From assembly GCA_937927195.1 (NCBI GenBank), contig CALBCY010000033.1, forward strand, positions 1 to 40,082: a DNA stretch of 40,082 nt, read 5' to 3'. The translations under genes and the position numbers were made by a program. The first letter of the stretch is position 1, and each line of letters opens with the position of its first letter. Shown here piece after piece: positions 1 to 9,600 of this stretch. Under the pieces are notes generated by a model, which saw only the letters and a program-made list of their open reading frames with translations, was not told the DNA's origin and did not search any database. The stretch comes from an uncultured Chitinophagales bacterium (GTDB taxonomy: Bacteria > Bacteroidota > Bacteroidia > Chitinophagales > UBA2359).

Positions 1-386
1 GATTTGAATTCCTCTAACTCTCCTTTCATTTGCTTAATCAAATCTTCTTTTTCATATTCCTTTCCTGGCTTTGCGGTAAAATCTGGTCCAGCTGTCAAAC
101 CAGGAGCGATCGCTGCCTTGTACTTTTCCATTAATTCATCAAAGGATCGTTCTTCTCTGTTGTTAATGCCGAACATTCCACGCAAACCAATTCGAGGCAT
201 CTTTAAACCGCGCGTTACCGCTCTGGCACTTTTAATCAAATGAACATAATGTCCAGCAATGGTCCATTTGCCTTCTAAGATTTCCTTATTAATTTTATCA
301 ATTGGCTGTTCTTCCAACCAAGCTAGTACGTTTGAAAAACTGGATTCCAATCCAATTAAAATTTCTTCTTTAGTTTTTATTTGCAT
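1..386 (-). CDS. DinB-superfamily protein, C-terminus cut by window edge
   Basis: About 128 residues are visible, starting MQIKTKEEILIGLESSF at 386; the gene runs off the left edge. The opening is a long helix (EEILIGLESSFSNVLAWLEEQ), followed by a W-T-I-A-G-H-Y-V-H-L segment. A helix with a GxW/GH(x)2H-type metal-binding pattern at this place is typical of the DinB/YfiT four-helix-bundle superfamily (not DNA polymerase IV), whose members are metal-dependent enzymes such as thiol transferases, often stress-related. The substrate cannot be told. It is divergent from an HxlR-type regulator, with about 100 bases between the two start codons and a palindrome 20 bases upstream of this start, which suggests that the neighbour controls it. 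The family assignment is fairly good; any function beyond that is open because the C-terminal metal ligands lie outside the window. Confidence 0.7.
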   Translation of the reverse strand, partial: MQIKTKEEILIGLESSFSNVLAWLEEQPIDKINKEILEGKWTIAGHYVHLIKSARAVTRGLKMPRIGLRGMFGINNREERSFDELMEKYKAAIAPGLTAGPDFTAKPGKEYEKEDLIKQMKGELEEFK

Positions 387-406
387 AATTGCTTATATTT
401 GGTTCA

Positions 407-427
407 TTGGTTACTAATTGTAACTAA
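407..427. promoter_or_regulatory. Palindromic operator candidate for the HxlR regulator
   Basis: The arms TTGGTTAC and GTAACTAA are separated by TAATT and match as an inverted repeat with a single mismatch over 8 positions. The site lies between the divergent DinB-superfamily and HxlR genes, 20 bases upstream of the former's start codon. GTTAC/GTAAC-type palindromes are what dimeric winged-helix regulators of this family commonly bind. A second GTAAC half-site lies at the HxlR start (483-487). That it is an operator is inferred. Confidence 0.5.
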
Positions 428-487
428 TATAAAAGTATAAAATAATTTTATGAAAATCAACGAGTTAACAATTTGTAATTTGGTAAC

Positions 488-901
488 ATGAAAGTAACTA
501 ATATTGAAGATCAGCAACTTAGATTAAAAAATAAGGTCAAAGTTTTTTTCCACAAATCAATTGCTAACAAGAAAAAGCGTGGCTTTTGTATCACCAAAGA
601 TATTATGGCAGCCATTCTTGACAAATGGAGCTTGTTAATTATCTACAATCTCGCTTACCACCATACTCTTCGTTTTAATGCATTAAAGAAAAACATTAAT
701 GGCATATCCTCAAGGATGCTTTCTGTGAGTTTGAAAAAACTTGAAGAGAAAGAAGTAATCGTTCGGCAAGCTTTTGCCGAAGTTCCTCCTAGAGTTGAAT
801 ATAAACTGAGTGATTTCGGTTTGGAATTGGCAGAAAAAACTGTCGAAATGAATGCTTGGTTTTTAGAGCATTTTATCAAAGAAGAAGTCGAAAAGACTTG
901 A
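488..901 (+). CDS. HxlR-family winged-helix transcriptional regulator
   Basis: A 137-residue protein of normal family length. The HxlR core is clear: Cys34 followed by DKWSLLIIYNL (around 46-56), then LRFNALKKNINGISSRMLS as the recognition helix region, LKKLEEKEVIVRQ, and a beta-wing ending VEYKLSDFGLEL. Cys34 sits just before the first core helix, where redox-sensing members such as YodB/HypR carry their reactive cysteine, so control by oxidants or electrophiles is possible but unproven; most members have Pro after this Cys and here it is Ile. HxlR proteins bind palindromes as dimers and usually act on an adjacent divergent gene, which fits the DinB-superfamily gene on the other strand and the palindrome at 407-427. 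The N-terminal ~30 residues are a basic extension. Confidence 0.88.
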   Translation: MKVTNIEDQQLRLKNKVKVFFHKSIANKKKRGFCITKDIMAAILDKWSLLIIYNLAYHHTLRFNALKKNINGISSRMLSVSLKKLEEKEVIVRQAFAEVPPRVEYKLSDFGLELAEKTVEMNAWFLEHFIKEEVEKT

Positions 902-923
902 CTCTTTAATCAGAAAGAAATTT

Positions 924-1013
924 GACAACTTTCACAAAATTTCACAAACTTTTCACAAACTTTTTACAAACTTTCACAAACTTTTGATGGGCCTTTGATG
1001 GGCTTTTGATGGC
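924..1013. repeat. Two adjacent short tandem arrays
   Basis: Downstream of the HxlR gene, about five imperfect units of ACTTTCACAAA (924-983) are followed directly by three units of TTTGATGGGC-like sequence (983-1013). No open frame or hairpin-plus-T-run explains them. The rest of the 237-base spacer up to the next gene is AT-rich and must hold the promoter of the following two-gene unit. Confidence 0.7.
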
Positions 1014-1138
1014 TTAGCTGCTCAAACAATTAGCCTGAAAAACATCGTATTTTGTGCCCACAAATAATCCGAATATTTCAGTTTAAGGCGGTTATTTTTT
1101 TTAATTTTGAAATCGAATCCCTGTAAAATCTAATAAAA

Positions 1139-1558
1139 ATGAAACTTCAACTCAGCGCCAAAGCCTTAGGTAAAAAAAAGTCCTTTATTGATCAAGTAAT
1201 CATTGATTTGGAAATTGCTTCAGAAAGCAATGTCTCCGAACTTTTAACAAAACTTGTGCTCCAACAAGTAAATGCATTTAACAAAAAAAAAGATAACAAT
1301 ACCTTATTCAACTTTTTAAGCGAATCTACAATTTCTCAAAGTGCCCAGTCAGGAAGTGTGAAATTTAATGAACAATACAATGATAATAAGGCCGATGAAT
1401 CAAAAGCCGTCAGCACTGTCCTACAAGCATTTGAAGATGGATTGATCGCCCTTTTCATAAATGATGAACCTTTGGAAATTTCAAGCCAAAAAATCAACTT
1501 AAAAGAATCAGATAACATTACAGTAGTAAGGTTGACCTTCTTAACCGGTCTATTATAA
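1139..1558 (+). CDS. Small companion of DUF4132 protein, possibly MoaD/ThiS-like beta-grasp fold
   Basis: A 139-residue soluble protein without signal peptide or membrane segment. I recognise the type as a small protein often found beside DUF5724/DUF4132 genes, recalled from memory and without an assigned function. Its layout resembles a beta-grasp (ubiquitin-like) protein: a first strand MKLQLSAKALGKK, a strand QVIIDLEI, a helix NVSELLTKLVLQQVNAFN, a middle insertion rich in Asn, Ser and Lys, and then the end DGLIALFINDEPLEI..INLKESDNITVVRLTFLTGLL, comparable with the MoaD/ThiS ending (strand, strand, GD-x-V, strand, terminal Gly). It ends TGLL instead of Gly-Gly, so it is not an obvious sulfur carrier. 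Stop and the next start are 23 bases apart, so both genes are probably co-transcribed. The gene is well supported; the fold is inference. Confidence 0.8.
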   Translation: MKLQLSAKALGKKKSFIDQVIIDLEIASESNVSELLTKLVLQQVNAFNKKKDNNTLFNFLSESTISQSAQSGSVKFNEQYNDNKADESKAVSTVLQAFEDGLIALFINDEPLEISSQKINLKESDNITVVRLTFLTGLL

Positions 1559-1581
1559 AAACTAACGAAAATTTAAAAACG

Positions 1582-4500
1582 ATGGATAAACTCGAAGAGT
1601 TAATTGCAAGCAAAAAAAATTCAAAATCGAGAAAAGACTTGATAGCTGAATTTGAGAAACTAAAAAAAAATAAAAGTAAAAAAAGTGGACTCTCACCTAA
1701 AAACATCAAGATTGCCTTACTCCTTTTAGATGGTTTAGAAGAATTTTCTATAAAGGGCCAAAGTAATTATAGAGGGACTATTGAAATAGGTACAAAGCGG
1801 TTTGAGGAATTGACAAAAATATCGAAACCCGCAAAATTTTGGTCTGGAGAACAATCACAGTTACTAGATTATCTTTTTGGAAAAGAGCTGGCTAAATTGG
1901 CTAAAAAAGCTTGGGATATTATCCCGAGTTTGATGTATCAGTCCGGCTATTACAGGCGTTCTTTTCGTGCATCAAATTTAGAGAGCATATATTTCAAAAA
2001 CCAATTAAATTTCATCATCAATTTGATTTATGAAGCGAGCTATGATTTCACTGTAGAAGAATATGCCTGCTACAGTAATAAAATATATGCTCCTTGTTTT
2101 TCTTATATTTTCGCAGCTGCCATTCAATTAAAAGACAAGAACCTAACACAACTATTTTTGGATGCTGTTTATGGCAGACATAAGATCGCTATGCCAAGCC
2201 GCGAAATCATCAAAGGCATGCTGATTTCAGAAAATGAAGAATGTCTGATTGCCGTCGAAAAATTGCTTCTGAGTGCTCAAAGACAAGAAGGGCTTAGACA
2301 AACAATTTTAGAAAGTCTTGATGAAACTTCGTTGATGGCAATGAAGCATTTCATCAAGGTAATTATTGACAACAAATTGAGTCGTTTTTCTTCAGTTGTA
2401 AGGGCCGTTGATACTTGGGCAGGACTGGGTTGGGAAGCTGAAAAAGAAAAGACTGTCAAACGTTTTCTTGAATTAGCAGATTTGTTCTTATCTGATCCTT
2501 CCAAAATAAAAAAAGCCGTTTCCAGTAAAGACAATGCTGAAGTTTACATGGCTTTGTGGGCCCAAGGTGTAGTTGATGTAGTCGAATGCAAGCCCTTATT
2601 GGATATAGTTTTAAAAGGAAGCAATGAAAAGATTTCTCTCGCCCTATATTTCATTTCACAAATAAATATTTCTTCTTTTAGCATTGATTATGGAATGAAA
2701 TTTCTCAGCAATGACCATCCAATCATTATATGCCAAGCAGCAAGTTTGATAAACGATTCAAATTTCACCCGAATAATCAAAGGAAGGCCTAAAAAGAAAA
2801 ATGAACTTTATACCCAACTAGAATCTCGATTGGATTGCCTTCCAACTAAAATGGTCAAATCAAAACCCACCGTATTTTCTTGGATGATTTTTTCATACGG
2901 GAAAGAGGTCCTATTTGATCTGATGATAAACTTATTGGATTATAATAAGGAAAGTGAATTCGATAAAATTTTGCCTTACTTTAAAGAATTGCCTGTTAGC
3001 TGCAGAGAACAAGTTAGCCGAAGTATTTTTCCCGAGTTTAGTAGTTACAATTACAACGAAAAAGATAAGCGACCAATTTTGACAAAAAAGAAGAGAGCTT
3101 TGGCCTTTCTACTTTTGAAAGACCGATCTGAATGGATAAAAACTACTGCTATTAGAGCACTGAATTCTGCCTCCTTGAACGATTCTGAAATACAAGTGTT
3201 TGAAGGATTGCTGACAAGAAAATCTGGAGATTTCAGAAAGTCAACCATTCAATTGATTATCAAAAAAGGAGAAAAGCAAATCAAAGAAAGTGCAGCAAGA
3301 TTAACGCTTGCAAAAAATGTTGATCAGCGTTTGGCTGGGCTAGACTTACTATTGTGGCTAAAAGAAAACAGCAACAAGCATAAAAAATGGGCAATACAAA
3401 CTGCCGAAGCGTACAATTCCAGAAAGAAGAAAAACTCTAAGGAAGAAGTAATATTATCTGGCTTGTTGGAAGCTGACAATCCGGTTAACCAATTCAATGC
3501 AGAGAATGGTTTCGGATTGTATGATCCTAGTAAATTACTCAAAAATGTAAAATTAGAAAGCAAAACCACAGAAGAATTTTCCAAAGTAAACAAAAAGAAT
3601 TTCGGCCTAAGCACTACACCGAAAAAGGTCAATGCTGCATTGGAAAAATTGGGTAAACTTGTTCATGAAAACAAAGAATATGAGTATACCTGCGAGTATT
3701 GGAATGGGCAAGTAAATACGGTTTTGCTTGGCAACACTTTTAATCGAATAAAATATTCGAAAGAAAAAAGGACTGCAGAAGAGACTTTTTGCAATTACCC
3801 TTTGCCTGAAGTTTGGAGAAAATGGTTTAAAGATTCAGGTTTGACAAGCAGGGATTTGTTTTTGATCAACCTAAATCGGAAAAACAAATCTGGAAAAAAT
3901 ATTACAAAAAATAAATTATCGAATTTCAAGAAAAAAATCCTCAGTGAAATTTACATAGCTGAAATACCCAAATTCGGAACCTATGAATGGCAAAATCCTA
4001 TAAATGATATTTTGACTATTTTGGAAAATCGTTATCCTTATAAAAACGAGATTGATTACTTAAGTGGTCTTATACATAAAATTTTCAATTCACTAGACGA
4101 TAAATTATTAAAGCTTGAAATTGAAAGTGAAAACCAGTATTCAGATGAAAAAATAACTTGGTATGACATCAATGCAATCAGTACTTCTTGGAGCGCCTTA
4201 GGTGCTAGAAAAAGGAAAATGAATAAGCAGCAATTTGAACAGTTTTGGAAATTTAGTGAATGGAGATACAGTATAAGGCCGGACAAATCTAAAGTGGAAA
4301 GTAATTTTCTTCCATCTTTGTATGATTATGCAAGGGCCTATACTCAAAAGTTGACAGACATTAATTCTGTTTATTTGAGGGCATTGCTTCCAGATGCAAT
4401 TGCAGATTTAACTAAAATTCACAACGAAAAATCTTATGATGTAAGAAAGGAGTTTCCATTCTTGAATGAAATATCAGATAAGTGCAGAGACAGAATTTTA

Positions 4501-6573
4501 GAAATTGAAATGGTCAGGGGAGATTCCTCAACGGCTGTTAGTATACTCGCACAATCTATTCAAAAACTTTTTGGAATTGAAAATTTTGCAAAAGTATTGA
4601 AAGCTCTGGGGAAAGACAATCTCTACCGTGGATACATTTATAGTTGGAGCAATCAAGCAAGAAACAAAAAAGAAATTTTAAGTACTCTTTTGAAAAGATG
4701 TTATCCGAGCAAAGATTGCAGTCAAAAAGACTTTGATCAACTTATATCGGAAAGTAAAATTTCAGAGAAAAGATTGTGTGATGCCGCAACATATGCTCCG
4801 CAATGGCTTCCCTTGGTTGCCAAAAATCTGGACTGGAAAGAAATGGAATCTGGGGTTTGGTGGTTGCATGCCCACACAAATAGCCGCCATGATGCACAGA
4901 CAGAAACAGAAATCGGAAAGCATTCTTCCGTAGAAATTCCTGCGTTTAGAGATGGAGCGGTAGACATTGATTGGTTCAAAGAAATTTACAAAGCGCTCGG
5001 AAGCAAAAAATGGTCAATGCTTTATGATGCGGCAAAGTACGTTTCAGATGGTGCAGGTCATAAAAGAGGATTGTTGTACGTCGATGTGATACTTGGCAAG
5101 GTGAAAATAACAGCGATCAAAGCTAAGATCAAAGCCACTAGAAATCAAAACTACCTGCGAGTATTTGGTGTTGTTCCACTGAGTAAAACAAAACCGGAGG
5201 AAGATGTTTTGAAACGCTACCAATATTTGCAAAAATTCAAAAAGGAAAGCAAGCAGTTTGGGTCGCAGCGTCAAGCAAGTGAAAGCATAGCCGTAAAAAT
5301 AGCGATGGAAAATCTAGCTAGAACTGCTGGATACCCAGATCCGATTAGACTTCAATGGGCAATGGAAACCAAAGAAGCTCAAGAAATTATTAAAAAAGCT
5401 GGAAGCCTTGAGTTGGGTGACACCACTGTTAAATTGGAAATAAATGAACAGGGACTGGCTTCTGTAATGGCCTATAAGGCTGGCAAAGTGCTTAAATCCA
5501 TTCCAGCCAAACACAGAAAAAACAAGGCCGTCTTAGAATTAAAAGCCTTCAATAAAACCCTGCGAGAGCAATACAGAAGAACGAGAAAAAGTTTGGAAAA
5601 CGCCATGGTCAATGGTGATGAGTTTTCAAAGCAGGAAATTGAGACGCTTGCAGAACATCCTGTTGTTGCTCCTATCTTGAAAAAACTGGTTTTGTTGTCT
5701 GATAAAAACCAAGGATTTTATGATGGTAAAAAACTGCTTGATTCAAAGGGTAAAAGTTTCAAATTGGGTGATAAAATAAGAATTGCCCACTGTGTTGATT
5801 TGTTTAAAATGAAAAAATGGGCGGCGTTCCAAAAGTATTGCTTTGAAAAAGAATTGGCTCAGCCTTTCAAACAAATTTTCCGAGAACTTTACATTCCAAG
5901 TAAAGACGAACTAAAGTCAAAAACCGTATCGAGAAGGTATGCAGGGCATCAGGTTCAAACAAGAAAAACCGTAGCCTTGCTCAAGGGACTAAAATGGACG
6001 GTTGATTATGATGACGGACTGCAGAAAGTTAACCACAAACAAAACATCATTACAAGGATGTATGCAATGGCCGATTGGTTTTCACCAGCCGATGTGGAAT
6101 CCCCTACCCTGGAAACAATAGAATTTCACGATAGGAAAACAGGAAAAAAATTGGCTTTCGATAAAATTGATGGCAGGATATTTTCTGAATCAATGAGAGA
6201 TATTGACTTGGTTGTTAGTGTTGCTCATGTTGGAGGAGTTGATCCTGAAGCCAGCCAATCGTCTATCGAATTGCGCGCAGTAATTGTTGAAGAAACCTGC
6301 CGTTTGTTTAAGTTGAAAAATGTCAAAATTTCCAAAAACCATGCTAAAATAAATGGAGAACTGGGCAACTATTCTGTGCATCTAGGAAGTGGAGTCTGTC
6401 ACAAGTTGGCTGGTTCAGCGCTTTATATCATTCCTGTCCATTCTCAACATCGTGGAAGAATGTTTTTACCCTTTATTGATGATGATCCAAAGACGGCTGA
6501 AATAGTTTCTAAGGTTCTTTTGTTGGCAAAAGATAAGGAAATTAAAGATCCGACTATTCTTGGACAGATTTAG
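1582..6573 (+). CDS. Giant DUF5724/DUF4132 (MolR/YehI-like) protein
   Basis: A 1663-residue soluble protein with no signal peptide. The first ~650 residues are helical and HEAT-repeat-like, with a Lys-rich start. The middle holds a His-rich block around 1093-1110 (WWLHAHTNSRHDAQTETE), which I associate with the DUF5724 part. The last ~400 residues match the DUF4132 pattern: KKWAAFQKYCFEKELAQPF, REL-YIPS, RRYAGHQVQTRK near 1451-1462, GLKWTVDYDDG and WFSPADV. E. coli relatives (YehI, MolR) share DUF4132 and have no settled biochemical role, though MolR was linked genetically to molybdate control. Cofactors and substrates are unknown; the conserved HAH, RYAGH and Trp-rich motifs look more enzymatic or ligand-binding than structural. 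It follows the small beta-grasp-like gene by 23 bases and ends at a strong hairpin shared with the convergent protease gene. Confidence 0.82.
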   Translation: MDKLEELIASKKNSKSRKDLIAEFEKLKKNKSKKSGLSPKNIKIALLLLDGLEEFSIKGQSNYRGTIEIGTKRFEELTKISKPAKFWSGEQSQLLDYLFGKELAKLAKKAWDIIPSLMYQSGYYRRSFRASNLESIYFKNQLNFIINLIYEASYDFTVEEYACYSNKIYAPCFSYIFAAAIQLKDKNLTQLFLDAVYGRHKIAMPSREIIKGMLISENEECLIAVEKLLLSAQRQEGLRQTILESLDETSLMAMKHFIKVIIDNKLSRFSSVVRAVDTWAGLGWEAEKEKTVKRFLELADLFLSDPSKIKKAVSSKDNAEVYMALWAQGVVDVVECKPLLDIVLKGSNEKISLALYFISQINISSFSIDYGMKFLSNDHPIIICQAASLINDSNFTRIIKGRPKKKNELYTQLESRLDCLPTKMVKSKPTVFSWMIFSYGKEVLFDLMINLLDYNKESEFDKILPYFKELPVSCREQVSRSIFPEFSSYNYNEKDKRPILTKKKRALAFLLLKDRSEWIKTTAIRALNSASLNDSEIQVFEGLLTRKSGDFRKSTIQLIIKKGEKQIKESAARLTLAKNVDQRLAGLDLLLWLKENSNKHKKWAIQTAEAYNSRKKKNSKEEVILSGLLEADNPVNQFNAENGFGLYDPSKLLKNVKLESKTTEEFSKVNKKNFGLSTTPKKVNAALEKLGKLVHENKEYEYTCEYWNGQVNTVLLGNTFNRIKYSKEKRTAEETFCNYPLPEVWRKWFKDSGLTSRDLFLINLNRKNKSGKNITKNKLSNFKKKILSEIYIAEIPKFGTYEWQNPINDILTILENRYPYKNEIDYLSGLIHKIFNSLDDKLLKLEIESENQYSDEKITWYDINAISTSWSALGARKRKMNKQQFEQFWKFSEWRYSIRPDKSKVESNFLPSLYDYARAYTQKLTDINSVYLRALLPDAIADLTKIHNEKSYDVRKEFPFLNEISDKCRDRILEIEMVRGDSSTAVSILAQSIQKLFGIENFAKVLKALGKDNLYRGYIYSWSNQARNKKEILSTLLKRCYPSKDCSQKDFDQLISESKISEKRLCDAATYAPQWLPLVAKNLDWKEMESGVWWLHAHTNSRHDAQTETEIGKHSSVEIPAFRDGAVDIDWFKEIYKALGSKKWSMLYDAAKYVSDGAGHKRGLLYVDVILGKVKITAIKAKIKATRNQNYLRVFGVVPLSKTKPEEDVLKRYQYLQKFKKESKQFGSQRQASESIAVKIAMENLARTAGYPDPIRLQWAMETKEAQEIIKKAGSLELGDTTVKLEINEQGLASVMAYKAGKVLKSIPAKHRKNKAVLELKAFNKTLREQYRRTRKSLENAMVNGDEFSKQEIETLAEHPVVAPILKKLVLLSDKNQGFYDGKKLLDSKGKSFKLGDKIRIAHCVDLFKMKKWAAFQKYCFEKELAQPFKQIFRELYIPSKDELKSKTVSRRYAGHQVQTRKTVALLKGLKWTVDYDDGLQKVNHKQNIITRMYAMADWFSPADVESPTLETIEFHDRKTGKKLAFDKIDGRIFSESMRDIDLVVSVAHVGGVDPEASQSSIELRAVIVEETCRLFKLKNVKISKNHAKINGELGNYSVHLGSGVCHKLAGSALYIIPVHSQHRGRMFLPFIDDDPKTAEIVSKVLLLAKDKEIKDPTILGQI

Positions 6574-6585
6574 AAACTATGTGTG

Positions 6586-6633
6586 CTATGTGTCCTGTGT
6601 GGTTTGTAGATTTGAACCACATAGGACACATAG
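6586..6633. terminator. Long hairpin between convergent genes, CACATAGGA repeat family
   Basis: Two 19-base arms (6586-6604 and 6615-6633) pair with one mismatch around a 10-base loop. The 3' arm has the core AACCACATAGGACACATAG. Lying between the stops of the DUF4132 gene (6573) and the M43 protease gene (6664), it could end transcription from both sides. There is no long T-run, so it may act as a repeat hairpin or RNA-end protector and not as a classic intrinsic terminator. The same core sequence reappears at 25281-25320. Confidence 0.6.
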
Positions 6634-6663
6634 AACACATAGGATTTATAGATCACTTAGGAT

Positions 6664-9600
6664 TTATTCTATTTTTAAGACTTTACGGACAAGTACTTCA
6701 TGCTGAGTTTTCAATCGAATAAAATACACACCAGATTCAAATTGATGCGTCTTGACTTGTATACTGTGCTCACCCGAATCAAATCTTTCTTTATTGAACA
6801 AATTCACAATCGCCTTTCCATTAAAATCAAAAATGTTGATGTCAATGATTTCAGGCTTTGACAATACAAAGTTCAAATCGAGATTGTCCTTGAATGGATT
6901 GGGTACCGCTTTTAATGAAATTTCATCCACTACAATTGCTGGTTTTTCAAGGACTGCTTCCTGCGTTTTATTGGCTGTGGTTCCACATGGAATAATTTGA
7001 GCAATGAAATTTGAATGTTTAGAGACAATGGTTTTTGGTAAAATTTCAATATATTTCCCAGCCTTCAAACTCAAACTACTTTGTGGCGACACGAAGGCAT
7101 TGTTTTGCATCGTAATTGAATTTTCTACCTGATGGTTTCCTGCGACCAAAGCGCTTTCCAATACTTTATCGCTTAAACAATCCTCAATAATATTGACCGC
7201 ATAATCTTCAATTTCACCAGAATAAAAATCCTGACAAGCATTTAGGGAACTTATTTCATTCAGACTCAAAATCACTCTCATGGTATAAATACCAGGTGAG
7301 TTTCCTGCCGGAATAACAAAGTTAGCATCCGTAAATGGCGTTGCAAAAATATCTTCTTGATGATAAGCCCCTACAATTTCACTGGGCAAATAAAAACCAT
7401 CCTCATTAAAATCGATCCATACATACCAATTGGCTCCTGTGCTGTGATTAGGGCTTAAATCGTTGACCATCTCTAGATTTAGGATGTAATTTTCACCTGT
7501 CAACAAATCAATTGCACCCAAATCAGAATAATCTGAATAGCTGTTTGAACCGGAAACATTCAAGAATTCATCGACAAATTCTATGCTTGAAATTGAAAGG
7601 TAATCTATTGCTTCTGTAGTTTGAGGGTCACAAGCAATGTCGTTGCTTGGTATTTCCCCAATGCCAATTGGAACATCTGACTCTTGAGATATAAGTCCAT
7701 CTATTATTGAAACAACACCAGCTGAATTGATGTAAATCTTAACCCAAAAATAATGCACTGTAGAACAGTCATCCAAGAACTGCAAGGAAATGTATTTCTC
7801 TTCCCCTAGCATCGTATTCAAATATTCTTGGCTTAAGTACAACTCCCAATTGGGTGGCTGCCCCTCCTCATCGACGTCTCCCGTTCCAACTGGTTTGTAT
7901 TCACCATTTGAGGCTTCCTCCAAATAATCCAATAGTTTGAGTTCATTCGAGTTGTTTTTGCAATAAGCATTGTAATGAAATGGTGCGGCCACGTATGCCG
8001 CAAATCCACCCAAAGAACTTTCAGTAGCAGCATAAGTATACAGTCCAAACTGGCTCTGATAAGTTGAAAAATCCTGGTTTACATCTCCAATTAGCAATGC
8101 TTGCCAAGTACTTCCCGATTCAAATCCTGGCGAAGGCGAATTGGAATAGATTGGTCCTTCAAAAAGGTAGGGCTCCACCAATATTTCCAAATCATTGAGA
8201 TCAAAGACATTTTCAAAACAAGAATTATTCAAGTTCAAACCGACATTTATATTTTGATTCAAATTCACAGCATTGCTAAGACTCAAAACAGCCTTAGTCG
8301 GTTCTAAAATTTCAAGCAAAAAATCACTGGTATTTATTTCACTATTATCAAATGAAAACAATTCAATTTCATAATCTACTCCATTGATTAAATTACAATC
8401 TGTACAAAAAACTTGGTTCGGGTCTGTTTGAACTAAGTCGATTTTTATTTCATTGAATTCCAAATTCGATTTTTGCTCAAAGTCTGATCTATTCATCCTC
8501 AGAACCGCTTGGTCAATCTGGCCTGCATAAAACATTTCCGCCTCATTGTTGATGGCATAATCAATAATTTTGATTCCATCGCAGGTTGGCTCTTCTTGAA
8601 AACGAATCCAACCAGTCTTCACCATACTTTCACAATCATTTAACTGAAAACCCAAATAGAAATAAGCTTCTTGGTCGAATGGTAGATTGTCTTTGTCAAT
8701 CAAATAGGTGTTGCCATCCTGAATAATATCAGCAGCTAAGCCTTCAATTAATTGTCCGTCGTTGAATGATTTTGTCAAACGCATTTGATATGGATCCGTC
8801 GGTTCATCAATGATTATACTCAAACCACTACTGGTCTCAATGACATACTCTTCAGGGTTTTGGTTGTGTATTAGAAAAATATTGAATTTTCTGTTCTCCG
8901 ATTCAATTGGAATCCATTTATAAGAAAGAGCTTCTGGGCCAACATAATTTTCATAAGCAAATGATTCATACTTAACTCCATGCTCAAAATTGCTAAAGTC
9001 CAGCCTAATATTTTTTGTGCGGTTTTCAGAATTGATAGAGCCCAATAGTGCAGTAAAAGGATTGGAATTTGCCCCTAATGTGAATTGAAAACTCAGATCT
9101 GTTTCATGGTCTTCCAAGTTGGAACTGCAGCTTAAAATCAAAGTTGCTGAATCTACATCATTGACCATAACTTCTAATTGTAGGCCATTGGGCAAAGCTG
9201 AATTTTGATAAAATGAATTGCTCAGTGTTTGATCAATATAAGCGGAATGAAATTTAAGTCCATTCCTTAATCTAATTCCTATTTCACCCGAAATACATCC
9301 ATCTTCATATCGATCTTCGACAAAAGCATCTTCCATTAAAACCATATTCGGTTCGTTGTTCAAGTAGAAACAATCCTGCAGATTCGTCTCTGAAATCAAG
9401 TTGTTTCTATCTGAAATGGAACTTTGCAGGATCAGTTTCATGAACTTAATCTGTCCTCTGGAAAACATGCTTGCACAAGGTGTATAGTTCATGAAATTGT
9501 CATACATGTCAATTTGAATAATGCTGGATTCGCTTGAAGGAATGACTTCGCCACAAAATTCATCTGCCCACTTTTCCCCTGCATCAGGACAGCTATTGCT

